From: Verrucomicrobiales bacterium
GTDB taxonomy: Bacteria > Verrucomicrobiota > Verrucomicrobiia > Limisphaerales > UBA11320
Assembly (NCBI GenBank): GCA_016793885.1
Contig: JAEUHE010000060.1
Span: forward strand, 1 to 64,000
DNA length: 64,000 bases
Direction: 5' to 3'
The notes below the pieces were generated by a model. That model saw nothing but the letters and a program-made list of their open reading frames with translations, had not been told where the DNA came from and made no database searches. Made by a program: the position numbers and the translations under genes. Of this stretch, positions 19,201 through 25,589 are shown in pieces (position 1 is the first letter of the stretch; the number at the start of each line of letters is the position of its first letter).

Positions 19201-20546
19201 GGCTCGTAGAAGGACACCGTGAACTGTTGGGCGGTCGAGGGAAGAATGGTATTCGCGGCAACAGAAGTGTCCCGAATTCCGTTAACGAGCAACCGATACG
19301 TCGCGCCTTCGACCAGAGATTGGACCCGCAGCACGACATTGCTTCCCGAAGAATCGAGACTGGCTGAATCGATTCGCACCGGGTTGCCGGTGCTCTCGAT
19401 GGCATAGCGAGTCGGATCGGATGCTGAACTAGGGAGCACGCGTTCCGAGAATCGCACGAGCAGCTGGTCGGCGCTTAAGGAGCGGAGGTCTCGGAGGGAG
19501 GGGGGAAGGGTGTCGGGCAAGACCTGCACCGCTGCGCTTTCGCTCGTGGCGGAATGAGGGATGTTGGTCACGACGTTCTGGAGCTGAACCGAGAACGTGC
19601 CAGCATCGGTCAGCCGGGCAGCCGGTACGGAGAAGCTCGCGTTGGTGGCATCGGGAACGGGAACCCCGTTGCGGAACCATTGGAAGTTCGGGGTTGGATT
19701 ACCTGTCCATCCGAATGCCAGGAGCAGGGGACTGCCTTCCGTGACGGTCAATGGTTGTGGCTGACGGGTGATCGCGACCGGCAACTCGATGAAGATCGCC
19801 GGGGACACCGTAATGCTGGGAAGCCCGGATGCTTTGATCAAAATATAATCCACGTCGAACTCGGAGGTTGATCCGAGGCTGCCCGCGCTGATGCCGGCGA
19901 ACCCGGCCCGAGCGCTGCGCATGGGAGTGTAGTTGGCAGTCAGCTGCCAGTTGGCCGGTTCGGGCTCGGTTCCGTCCGCCTTCCAGATCTTGCCAAAGAT
20001 GTCGTTGGTGCCGCCGAGGGAGGCTGCGTTCGGTTCGTGGCGGAGTCGGAGCCAGTACCAGGCATCGTTTTGCCAGGGGATAGGGAACTCCGAAGCCCAG
20101 GCTCGGGTGTCGTCGAGGAACTCAACGTGACGGTCTCCGGGCGCCGGTTCATCCCGAAAATGAAGGTTGATTCCCTGGCTGCTGCCGACGCTGACAGAGG
20201 TGGCAATCCCTGCGCGTGGGCCGTCACCGCTGTCGAACCGAGTCACTCGAATTCGGGCGAGCACCTCCTGGATGGTGTTGTGATAGGTGACACGCTCGTA
20301 AAGAAGGTGGTTGGGATCGCCGGTGGCTGAGCCCACGTGGAGCATCCCGTCGCTGACAGAAAAGACGTTGCGGCCGCGCACCAGCCAATTGGTGCGCAGC
20401 GTCGACCCGGTGAAGTCATCCTGAACTCCGTTGACCACCTTGCCTACCTCGGTGGGAGCGAAGGCGGCTTGGGCGGTGGAGGTGGGGAGGATAGCAATCA
20501 GGCCCAGGCACAAAGCGACTAGGAGAATGAACGGCTTGAATTTCAT
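13266..20546 (-). CDS. Giant secreted LTD/CotH-kinase protein
   Basis: 2426 aa from the ATG at 20546, which opens a signal peptide (FKPFILLVALCLGLIAILP); the frame upstream of it is repeat DNA. Approximate domain order: LamG-like jelly roll 30-240; Ig-like domain 262-335; Ig-like adhesion repeat 350-450; second LamG-like domain 460-620; lamin-tail domains near 652-729, 812-865 and 942-1015 (each beginning (V)INE(I/Y)); CotH kinase-like domain about 1379-1779 with the acidic MFDLDWLM motif; three more lamin-tail domains near 1880-1952, 2050-2140 and 2195-2300; C-terminal module 2352-2425 ending RFYRVLRLLP. CotH of Bacillus is an atypical protein kinase of the spore coat; homologues in non-sporulating bacteria are secreted and their substrates unknown. 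Lamin-tail domains are thought to bind surfaces or other macromolecules. Transcribed alone. Confidence 0.9.
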   Translation of the reverse strand: MKFKPFILLVALCLGLIAILPTSTAQAAFAPTEVGKVVNGVQDDFTGSTLRTNWLVRGRNVFSVSDGMLHVGSATGDPNHLLYERVTYHNTIQEVLARIRVTRFDSGDGPRAGIATSVSVGSSQGINLHFRDEPAPGDRHVEFLDDTRAWASEFPIPWQNDAWYWLRLRHEPNAASLGGTNDIFGKIWKADGTEPEPANWQLTANYTPMRSARAGFAGISAGSLGSTSEFDVDYILIKASGLPSITVSPAIFIELPVAITRQPQPLTVTEGSPLLLAFGWTGNPTPNFQWFRNGVPVPDATNASFSVPAARLTDAGTFSVQLQNVVTNIPHSATSESAAVQVLPDTLPPSLRDLRSLSADQLLVRFSERVLPSSASDPTRYAIESTGNPVRIDSASLDSSGSNVVLRVQSLVEGATYRLLVNGIRDTSVAANTILPSTAQQFTVSFYEPAAVGEAQPIGGSVAVPGGINITGGGLDIGGGSDQFQFSHQIRTGDFDVQVRVESLTPTDVWSEAGLLARETLAPGSRFAGTLATPSISGAYFQYRATNNGVAGTLGSFPVNYPKTWLRLKREGNAFTGFAGWDGQHWRTLGRTNLSLPQSLYLGFAASSHRTNQTTTAAFRDFSNVTSASTAPLTSSVEPLGQSSRRTSLVISEIMYHPADRADGRNLEFVELFNAHDIPQDISGWRLDGAADYVFPIGTILAPGTFLVVAASPADLSAVTGLNGVLGPFSNTNALPNSEGVIQLRNQMGAVFLEAHYSSESPWPVAADGAGHSLVLARPSYGEREVEAWAASDQVGGSPGSQESVTVDPLDHVVINEYLANPGPDRTDFVELYNHSSVAVDISGCLLSDAAHTNKFKVPFPTVLPPRGFVAFHQASLGFALSSAGETLYLRNPSGTRVLDAVRFEAQAHGVSSGRQPDGAPRFTELAFPTPAENNTPPYPRSVVINEIMYHPISGENDDQYVELYNLGSNTVSLAEWQLSGGIRYTFPAEASVAPNSYVVVTRSIERMLARYPALSSNQVYGDFQGSLSRRGERIALSMALPLFSTNNAVVTTQMGQVLVDEVSYRDGGHWGQWSDGGGSSLELKDPRSDNRLAANWADSDETKKAPWTSVEVRGVLDNGTSSADRFHTLLQGRGECLIDNVEVRTVAGVNVLTNSTFETSAAGWTAEGTQSASSWEPTEGFNSSGSYHVRAVDRGDNQVNRIRARIAPTQLPNRTNTILAKVRWLRGHPEILFRLSGNWLEAAVRMDLPTNLGTPGARNSQTVANSGPAISEVTHNPPVPAAGESVVVTARVHDPDDVTAVELRYRIDPSTNIVSIPMTDDGSGGDSVAGDGLYAATLPGQPLNALIAFHVWTTDDALPRASATFPPDAPKHEGLVRFGETLPPGNLPSYRFWMTRAAFTAWDTRNNLNNTLNDVTFVLGNHRVIYNAGATYAGSPYIGPSFDTPTGRLCGYTVEFPSDQPFLGDTALVLDWPGGHGNETTGIQEQMAYWIAQRMNLAYSHRYFIRLTVNGVTDMQRGGVFEAALQPAAEFLEQWSPGDSEGDFFKIDRAFEFDDGGNRVADPEPQLRIYRTPDLVNGGFKKKTETYRWYWMKRSFESANDYTNLFVAADILNATGPEPYTSQTEALIDVDQWMGIFAVEHIINNFDSWGHDIGKNMYMFKPQNGRWQIYMFDLDWLMLVAAGSYPPQSGPLFIADDPTVTRMYGHPPFRRAYLRAVQTAVDAAFDPSQYEPVMDAKYASLVANGVNRVDGQPLDNPAALKTWFRQRRTFLVSQLSPAAASFAILNNGGRDFTTNGAFATLVGTAPLSVRGIRVDGVDAPIRWTTLTNWSIRVPLAPGTNQLSLAAYDLAGQALPQLSDSIKVVSSAALQSAVGSVVINEIMYHPARANAEYVEIYNRSATSAFAIGGWRLDGIDFTFPEGTVLDKNSFVVVAKNRDDFARTYGGAIALAGLFTGEFDRTGGTLALVAPGDSPSQDVVIDQVTYESTAPWPLQASGTGRSIQLVDASRDNSRVANWSDGSALVPARLPTPGTTNSVARALPEFPTIWLNEVQPHNVAGRRDDAGDNDPWLELYNSGSSAISLKGWHLTDSYTDLTRWAFPTNTILNPGQFLIVWLDAEPEESTPSSPHASFRPSPESGSLALVFPLQGQPAVLDYLNYQGIRADASIGYHPDGQTGPRRSFFFPTPGSANNPSVSALPIFINEWMAANTSFLADPADGLYDDWLELYNPNDVLVDLSSYALSDRPILVDPRYNLPAGTTIPAKGFLLVWADSNPGQNTVNGLDRHTGFRINQEGEGIWLFAPDGSVVDTVQFGLQSDNISEGRWPDGGSDRFFMTRPTPRAANVISDTPPVAPRILSAGVTAQGTFQISWSAEVGKQYRVQYRDALAGGSWIDLPTVQATETTASTLLPVEQQPQRFYRVLRLLP

Positions 20547-20663
20547 GGAGCGAAGAGAATTTAGCAGAAGTTCCTGAGAACTCAATGCATTCCGATTTTG
20601 GATTTTGGATTCTGAACTACGAATTCTGGGTTTGCCGACGTTGTGACTTTGCCGGCAGGGCCC

Positions 20664-20747
20664 GAACCCGCAGGGTTCACAGAGATCTAGCCGGGGGTGC
20701 TCGCACCCCCGGAACTGTTGAACGTACGGAGCATCGCGCAGCGATGC
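20664..20747 (-). repeat. Triple-hairpin dispersed repeat, copy B (inverted)
   Basis: Read on the minus strand it has the same three hairpins as 13063-13145: GCATCGC-TGC-GCGATGC, the 22-nt CCGGGGGTGC-TC-GCACCCCCGG (identical to copy A), and GAACCC-TGC-GGGTTC. Confidence 0.8.
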
Positions 20748-20810
20748 CACCGACTTCGGAGACTTGCGTCACCCGACTCAATTAACCTAATCCGTTCGTC
20801 AGTCTCTTCG

Positions 20811-20931
20811 CCGACTGGTGGCACGCCTTACAGGGTGCTGTTTAATGGGGGGCCGACGGACCGGGGGTGTTGCTGCGCTCCACACCCCGGCTAATCTCTT
20901 TGAACCCTGCGGGTTCTCGGTTTCGGGCTCA
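20811..20931 (+). repeat. Dispersed repeat, copy C
   Basis: It begins CTGGTGGCACGCC, has a C/G-rich hairpin around CCGGGGGTGT...ACACCCCGG, and ends GGCTAATCTCTTTGAACCC with the GAACCC-TGC-GGGTTC hairpin. It is strongly similar to the reverse complement of 41726-41845 and shares its second half with copies A and B. Confidence 0.75.
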
Positions 20932-21047
20932 GGAGCTCACCCAACCAGTGAGGATCCCCTCCAATTCGTTTAGTCCGCACCTTTGGAGGTAAAGAAGAGG
21001 TCGTGCCGCCGCACTCCACATGGAGGGCTCCAGCGACCGCCAACCGC

Positions 21048-22271
21048 TTACACCAGCTTGCTCGGGTTCTCCAGAAAGTCGCAGATGAGGCCCAAGAACT
21101 CGGCGGCGGGGGTGCCGTCCAACACTCGGTGATCGATGGAGAGGCAGAGCTTGAGGGTGTTCCGCGCTTCCAGTTTGCCGTTCACAACATACGGACGGAG
21201 CGTCGCCCGGCCAATCGCTAGAATGGTGCTGTTTCCGGGAGGGATTACTGCAGCGAACTCATCGACCCGGGTCGTTCCGAGATTGGAAAGCGACGTGGCG
21301 CTCCCTTGGAGTTGGACGAGGGTGAGCTGATTCGCTCGGGCTGAGGCAATGCTCGAGGCACGTTGGCGAACTAGATCGGAAATCGAGCCCGTGCCCGGCG
21401 ACCGCAGGATCGGAATCGTGATCCCCTCCGACAGCGCCACGGCTAACCCGACATCGGCCGACGTTAGTTGGACGATGTCATCGTCGATCCAGACGGCGTT
21501 GGCGGTGGGGTAAGCTGCCAGGGCGCGCGACTGAGCTCGGATGATTAGGTCGGTTAGACTCAACCGGACCCCGGTCTCCGTTTCAATCTTGGGCAGGAGG
21601 TCCTGTCGCAGCTCGGAGAGCGCGGTCACGTCGATCTCGCAACGGAGGTAAAAGTGGGGAATGGATGAGAAGCTCGCAGCGGTTCGCTCGGCGATGGTGC
21701 GTCGCATGGTCGACAGCGTCGAGACGCGTTTGGGCTGGTTCCCGGCGGCGCGCACCACGTCGGCCTCGGTGACTCTTCCCGTCGGACCTTTGCCTTGGAG
21801 TGGACGCGTATCGACGCCCAACTCGGCCGCACGACGACGGGCTCGGGGGCTGACCGGAAATGTCTGAGTTGAAGCGCTGCCTTGGATCGGCTGCGAACCT
21901 GCTGCGGTCGGCGACTGTTTTCGATCCTCCATCGGTGCACTCGGTTCCCTTGTGGCGTCCGTTCGGCCGTTGGTGGCGGTGGATTGCGACGGTGCGCTTG
22001 GAACGCTGACCGCGGTCGGGGATTCGTTGCCCTGGAGGAGTTGCCCAATGACCTGACCCACCTTGACGGTTGTTCCCGCCTTGGGGCTGTCCGCAGGGAT
22101 ATGAAGGATCCCGTTCTCGGTAGCCTCGATGTCTTGTGCTGCCTTCTCGCCTTCGAGGGTGAACAGCGGCTCCCCGGACTTAACGGCGTCGCCCTCCTTC
22201 TTGAGCCAGCCCGTGAAAATACCCTCTTCCATGGACCAACCCAACCGCGGAATCTGAATCGAGATAGGCAT
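21048..22271 (-). CDS. 2-oxoacid dehydrogenase E2, dihydrolipoamide acyltransferase
   Basis: 407 aa. It transfers the acyl group made by E1 to coenzyme A in the core of a pyruvate-type dehydrogenase complex in the cytoplasm. The lipoyl domain (1-78) has its lipoylated Lys43 in LEGEKAAQDIEA. A Ser/Thr/Pro linker follows, then the E1/E3-binding domain (about 133-168, SPRARRRAAELGV and GKGPTGRVTEADV). The catalytic domain runs from about 178 to 407, with the active-site His381-Arg and Asp385 in SIDHRVLDG. Its start is 17 bp after the E1 stop, so the two form an operon. No E3 gene is seen nearby. Pyruvate, acetoin or branched-chain oxoacid substrate cannot be told apart here; pyruvate is the most likely. 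Confidence 0.93.
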   Translation of the reverse strand: MPISIQIPRLGWSMEEGIFTGWLKKEGDAVKSGEPLFTLEGEKAAQDIEATENGILHIPADSPKAGTTVKVGQVIGQLLQGNESPTAVSVPSAPSQSTATNGRTDATREPSAPMEDRKQSPTAAGSQPIQGSASTQTFPVSPRARRRAAELGVDTRPLQGKGPTGRVTEADVVRAAGNQPKRVSTLSTMRRTIAERTAASFSSIPHFYLRCEIDVTALSELRQDLLPKIETETGVRLSLTDLIIRAQSRALAAYPTANAVWIDDDIVQLTSADVGLAVALSEGITIPILRSPGTGSISDLVRQRASSIASARANQLTLVQLQGSATSLSNLGTTRVDEFAAVIPPGNSTILAIGRATLRPYVVNGKLEARNTLKLCLSIDHRVLDGTPAAEFLGLICDFLENPSKLV

Positions 22272-22288
22272 GAGATTAGAGCAGGTAG

Positions 22289-24316
22289 CTACTCGTTGAC
22301 CAAATCGCGGATGGCTTGGGCGATGGCATTGACGTCGGGAACCACGGCGCTTTCCAGCGCAGGACTGTAGGGGGTAGGAGTGTGAATGCCATTCAAGCGT
22401 CGGATCGGGGCATCCAACTCATCAAACCCGCGATCCGCGAGCTGCGCGGCGATTTCGGCGCCTACCCCGCAAGGAGAGAAGGCCTCGTCCACAATGAGCA
22501 GTCGTCCCGTCTTGCTCACCGACTGAAGGATGGTCTCGGTATCCAGGGGAGCCACGGTCCGCGGGTCGATCAATTCGACGGAGATGCCTTCCTTTTCCAG
22601 GGTCTCGCACGCTTGCAACGTCTTGTGCACCATCAGCGCCAGAGCGACGACGGTGACATGCCGGCCGGACCTCACGATGGAGGCCTGGCCAAACTCGATC
22701 GCGTAATCTCCTTCGGGAACCGGACCTTTGATGCTCATCAGCTCGCGATGCTCCAAGAACAGGACCGGATCGTTGCAAGTGAGAGCGGTCTTGAGCAAGC
22801 CTTTGGCGTCGTGGGGGGAGGAAGGGACCACCACGCGTAAGCCGGGGAAGTTGGCATACATTGAGTAGTAGCTGCCCGAGTGATGGGTCGCCGCGGAGTG
22901 GCCAATGCCGATGCAGCCGCGCAAGAGCACCGGCATCTTAATTCGTCCGCTGCTCATGTACTGAATCTTGGCGATCTGGTTGATGATCTCGCCGACGGCA
23001 TCGAGCACGAAGTCGGCGAACATAAAATCAACGACGGGTCGAGTTCCGCTCATGGCTGCGCCGCACGCCAAACCGACGAACCCCCGCTCGCAGATGGGAG
23101 TGTCGCACAGTCGCTCGGGTCCATAGATGTCGTAGAGTCCGGTGGTGGTGGCGAAGTTGCCACCCCGTTTCCCGATGCCTTCGCCCAACACGAAAATTGT
23201 GGGATCCTGAGAGAACCGTTCCGTTAAGGCCTCGAGCGTTGCCTTCATGAACGTGAGTTGCCGACCTGTCGTGCTAGGGGCCACGGGAGATCCGGAAGCC
23301 TGGTCGGTTCCTGGTTGTGAAGTGGTGTCAGCGAAGATATGCAGCGCCGCCGACTCCCGGCTGGGCTCGGGGCTCTTTTCGGCAAACTGATGAGCCGCCT
23401 CTGCTTGTCGGGCGATCTCCTGGTCGATCTTTTCTAAATCAGCCTCGGTCGCGAGTTGGTTCTCCAAGAGATGGGTCCGGAGCCGCTTGATAGGACACTT
23501 CGATTTCCATTCCTCGACTTCCTCTCGAGTTCGATAGGTAAAATCGCCCATGCCCTCGGAGTGAGGTCGAGTGCGGTAGGTATTGCATTCGAGCAATGTG
23601 GGGCCTCCTCCGGAGCGGGCTCGGTTGACGGCTTCCTTCGCGGCTTCCATGACTGCCAGCGCGTCATTTCCGTCGACGGCCTGTGCGGGCATGTTGTAGG
23701 ACGCACCGCGGCTGGCCACGCTTGGATTGGCGGCGGCATAGGCGAAGTGAACCTCGGTGGCAAAGCGATTGTTCTCGCAGACGAACAGCACCGGGAGTTT
23801 CCAGATGCTGGCGAGATTCAGTCCTTCGTGGAAAGCGCCGTTGTTGACGGCACCATCGCCAAAGAAAGCGACTGCGACATGCTTGGTTTTGAGAAGCTTG
23901 AAGCTGTATCCGGCACCGGTCGCTTGGAGAATGCAAGGACCGACAATCCCGCTGGTGCCCATCATGCCCACCTCGGGCGCGAACAGATGCATGCTGCCAC
24001 CGCGTCCCCGGGAACAACCGGTTTCTCTCCCGTAGAGTTCGGCGAAGAGCTGTCCCGGTTCCAATCCTTTGGCCAGTGCGTGTCCATGGCCACGGTGGGT
24101 GGAGAAAATCATGTCGCGCGCCTCGAGTTGACTGCAAACGCCGGCGGCGATGGCTTCCTGTCCTACGTACGTGTGGCAGGCTCCGTGGACCAATCCTTGT
24201 TGATGAGCCTTGGCCAACCGCTCCTCGCAGAGCCGGATAAGCTGCATCCGACGGTAGAGATCGATGGAAACAGAGAGTTGTTCCCGGGATGGCTTCTTCG
24301 ACGAACTGGTGTTCAC
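22289..24316 (-). CDS. Fused E1 alpha-beta of a 2-oxoacid dehydrogenase (pyruvate-type)
   Basis: 675 aa. Two normally separate subunits are joined. The alpha part (1-325) has the thiamine-diphosphate motif GDGAVNNGAF...ENN at residues 153-183 and the phosphorylation-loop-like THRGHGH (73-79). A low-complexity linker (about 310-350) leads to the beta part (352-675), with VLGEGIGKRGGNF, DTPICERGFVG and the transketolase C-domain (LIDPRTVAPLD, DEAFSPCGVGAEIA). It decarboxylates a 2-oxoacid and passes the acyl group to the E2 lipoyl arm. Alpha-beta fusions of this kind occur in several phyla. It is the first gene of an operon with E2. Confidence 0.93.
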   Translation of the reverse strand: MNTSSSKKPSREQLSVSIDLYRRMQLIRLCEERLAKAHQQGLVHGACHTYVGQEAIAAGVCSQLEARDMIFSTHRGHGHALAKGLEPGQLFAELYGRETGCSRGRGGSMHLFAPEVGMMGTSGIVGPCILQATGAGYSFKLLKTKHVAVAFFGDGAVNNGAFHEGLNLASIWKLPVLFVCENNRFATEVHFAYAAANPSVASRGASYNMPAQAVDGNDALAVMEAAKEAVNRARSGGGPTLLECNTYRTRPHSEGMGDFTYRTREEVEEWKSKCPIKRLRTHLLENQLATEADLEKIDQEIARQAEAAHQFAEKSPEPSRESAALHIFADTTSQPGTDQASGSPVAPSTTGRQLTFMKATLEALTERFSQDPTIFVLGEGIGKRGGNFATTTGLYDIYGPERLCDTPICERGFVGLACGAAMSGTRPVVDFMFADFVLDAVGEIINQIAKIQYMSSGRIKMPVLLRGCIGIGHSAATHHSGSYYSMYANFPGLRVVVPSSPHDAKGLLKTALTCNDPVLFLEHRELMSIKGPVPEGDYAIEFGQASIVRSGRHVTVVALALMVHKTLQACETLEKEGISVELIDPRTVAPLDTETILQSVSKTGRLLIVDEAFSPCGVGAEIAAQLADRGFDELDAPIRRLNGIHTPTPYSPALESAVVPDVNAIAQAIRDLVNE

Positions 24317-24742
24317 GGAACGACTCTACCGGTCGGGTTCCTGGAGGGACAAGCTTGTTTAGGGGAGGGGGGTGCGGGAGAGGAAGTGGGCGAGGCAGGT
24401 GGTCAGGTTGCGAAGGACCCGGGGGCCGTATGTCGGGCCTTCAGCCCTGGACGGGAAGGGGTTGTTACCTGGGGTTGTCACCCCAGGCTGGGATGAAGCG
24501 CACCGTTGGTGCTGTGGGGCGAGCAGTCATCGATCCAATATCAACCCCAACCAAGCATCGACTGGCTAAATGCCTAGGGGATGCATCCGTGGTGTTGTAG
24601 TCCACGGGCCGCAGGTCCAGTACTATTCCAGCCTGGGGTGGCAACCCCAGGTGCCCTCACCCCACACACGCCCAGGGCTGAAGGCCCGCATCATCGTGGT
24701 GTGTTCTTCGTCGATTTCAGCCTGGGCCTCATCCGCTCTAAT
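24317..24742. other. Intergenic region filled by one large inverted element
   Basis: No gene recognised. About 60% of it is the element at 24434-24687. The promoter of the E1-E2 operon must lie near 24320-24430 but is not obvious. Confidence 0.6.
24434..24687. repeat. 254-bp inverted repeat element
   Basis: The left arm starts GGGCCTTCAGCCCTGG and carries the hairpin CCTGGGGT-TGTC-ACCCCAGG (24468-24487) followed by CTGGGAT. The right arm, read on the minus strand, starts GGGCCTTCAGCCCTGG and carries CCTGGGGT-TGCC-ACCCCAGG followed by CTGGAAT. The arms are about 60 bp and flank about 130 bp without a gene. This fits a non-autonomous mobile element or two inverted copies of a short repeat. Confidence 0.75.
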
Positions 24743-25588
24743 TCACACCCAATCGACCGGTAGTCTTTTCCCCTCCGCCCGCAGCGTTCGAAGGCTCAGG
24801 GCATCATGTCGCTTCGCCAAGCGTTCGCCATTCTCGTCGAGGACGAGAGGGCAGTGGTAAAACGCGGGGATCGCCAAGCCCAAGGCGCGATACAGAAGGA
24901 TTTGCCGCGCGGTTGATAAAAGAAGGTCGGCTCCGCGCACCACCTCCGTAATTCCCATGGCTGCGTCATCGGCTACCACCGCCAGCTGATAGGCGGGTAA
25001 GTCATCATTTCGCCAAACGACGAAGTCACCGAAGTCCTTCCCGGCGACGAACGACTGCGGACCGAAATGTCCATCGATGAAATCGATCCGTTCGCCTTCG
25101 GTAACTTGAAATCGCCACGCGTGCTTGGACTGGGAGCGTCGGGTCTGGTCGATGGCGACCCCCGACGATCTCGGACGGCAGATTCCCGGATAGAGTGGCT
25201 CCTCCTCTCCCGCGTGCGGTGCCGCAAGGGCGTTGAGGATGTCTTTTCGGGTGCAGGAGCACGGGTAGACGGCACCTGTGCGCTGAAGCGCTCGGAGCGC
25301 GCTTCGGTAGCGATCCAACCGCTCGCTTTGGACATAGGGAGCGTAAGGACCACCGACATCCGGTCCTTCGGTCCACTCGAACCCAGCCCAGCGCAGGTCC
25401 TCGAGCATGGCTTGGCAGAACTCGGGTCGTACCCGCGATCGATCCAAATCCTCGCTCCGCAGGATGAGCGTGCCTCCCTGCATTCGGGCGCGTTCTTGAG
25501 CGGTGGCGAAGGTTCGGGCGTGGCCCAAATGGAGGTAGCCCGTCGGCGAGGGAGCCAACCGACCGCGATAGTTCGTTCCGACGCTCAT
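24743..25588 (-). CDS. gluQ: Glutamyl-Q tRNA(Asp) synthetase
   Basis: 281 aa. GluQ enzymes are truncated glutamyl-tRNA synthetases that attach glutamate to the queuosine base at position 34 of tRNA(Asp). The catalytic core is present: RLAPSPTGYLHLGHA with the HIGH-type HLGH motif, the zinc-site cysteines (YPCSCTRKD and YPGIC), a DFVVWRNDDLPAYQLA segment and a KMSKS-type LAKRHDALSLR. The protein ends directly afterwards, so the anticodon-binding domain of GluRS is absent, as expected. Its ATG at 25588 lies one base after the stop of the alpha-2-macroglobulin gene, implying coupled translation. Confidence 0.94.
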   Translation of the reverse strand: MSVGTNYRGRLAPSPTGYLHLGHARTFATAQERARMQGGTLILRSEDLDRSRVRPEFCQAMLEDLRWAGFEWTEGPDVGGPYAPYVQSERLDRYRSALRALQRTGAVYPCSCTRKDILNALAAPHAGEEEPLYPGICRPRSSGVAIDQTRRSQSKHAWRFQVTEGERIDFIDGHFGPQSFVAGKDFGDFVVWRNDDLPAYQLAVVADDAAMGITEVVRGADLLLSTARQILLYRALGLAIPAFYHCPLVLDENGERLAKRHDALSLRTLRAEGKRLPVDWV

Positions 25589-25589
25589 G

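Larger units (their letters stand above)
20547..21047. other. Repeat-rich intergenic region
   Basis: No gene recognised. It holds a 7-nt phased block (20594-20628, GATTTTG-GATTTTG-GATTCTG), the inverted triple-hairpin copy B (20664-20747) and copy C of a related longer element (20811-20931). The promoter of the 2426-aa gene should lie in its left part but is not obvious. Confidence 0.6.
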
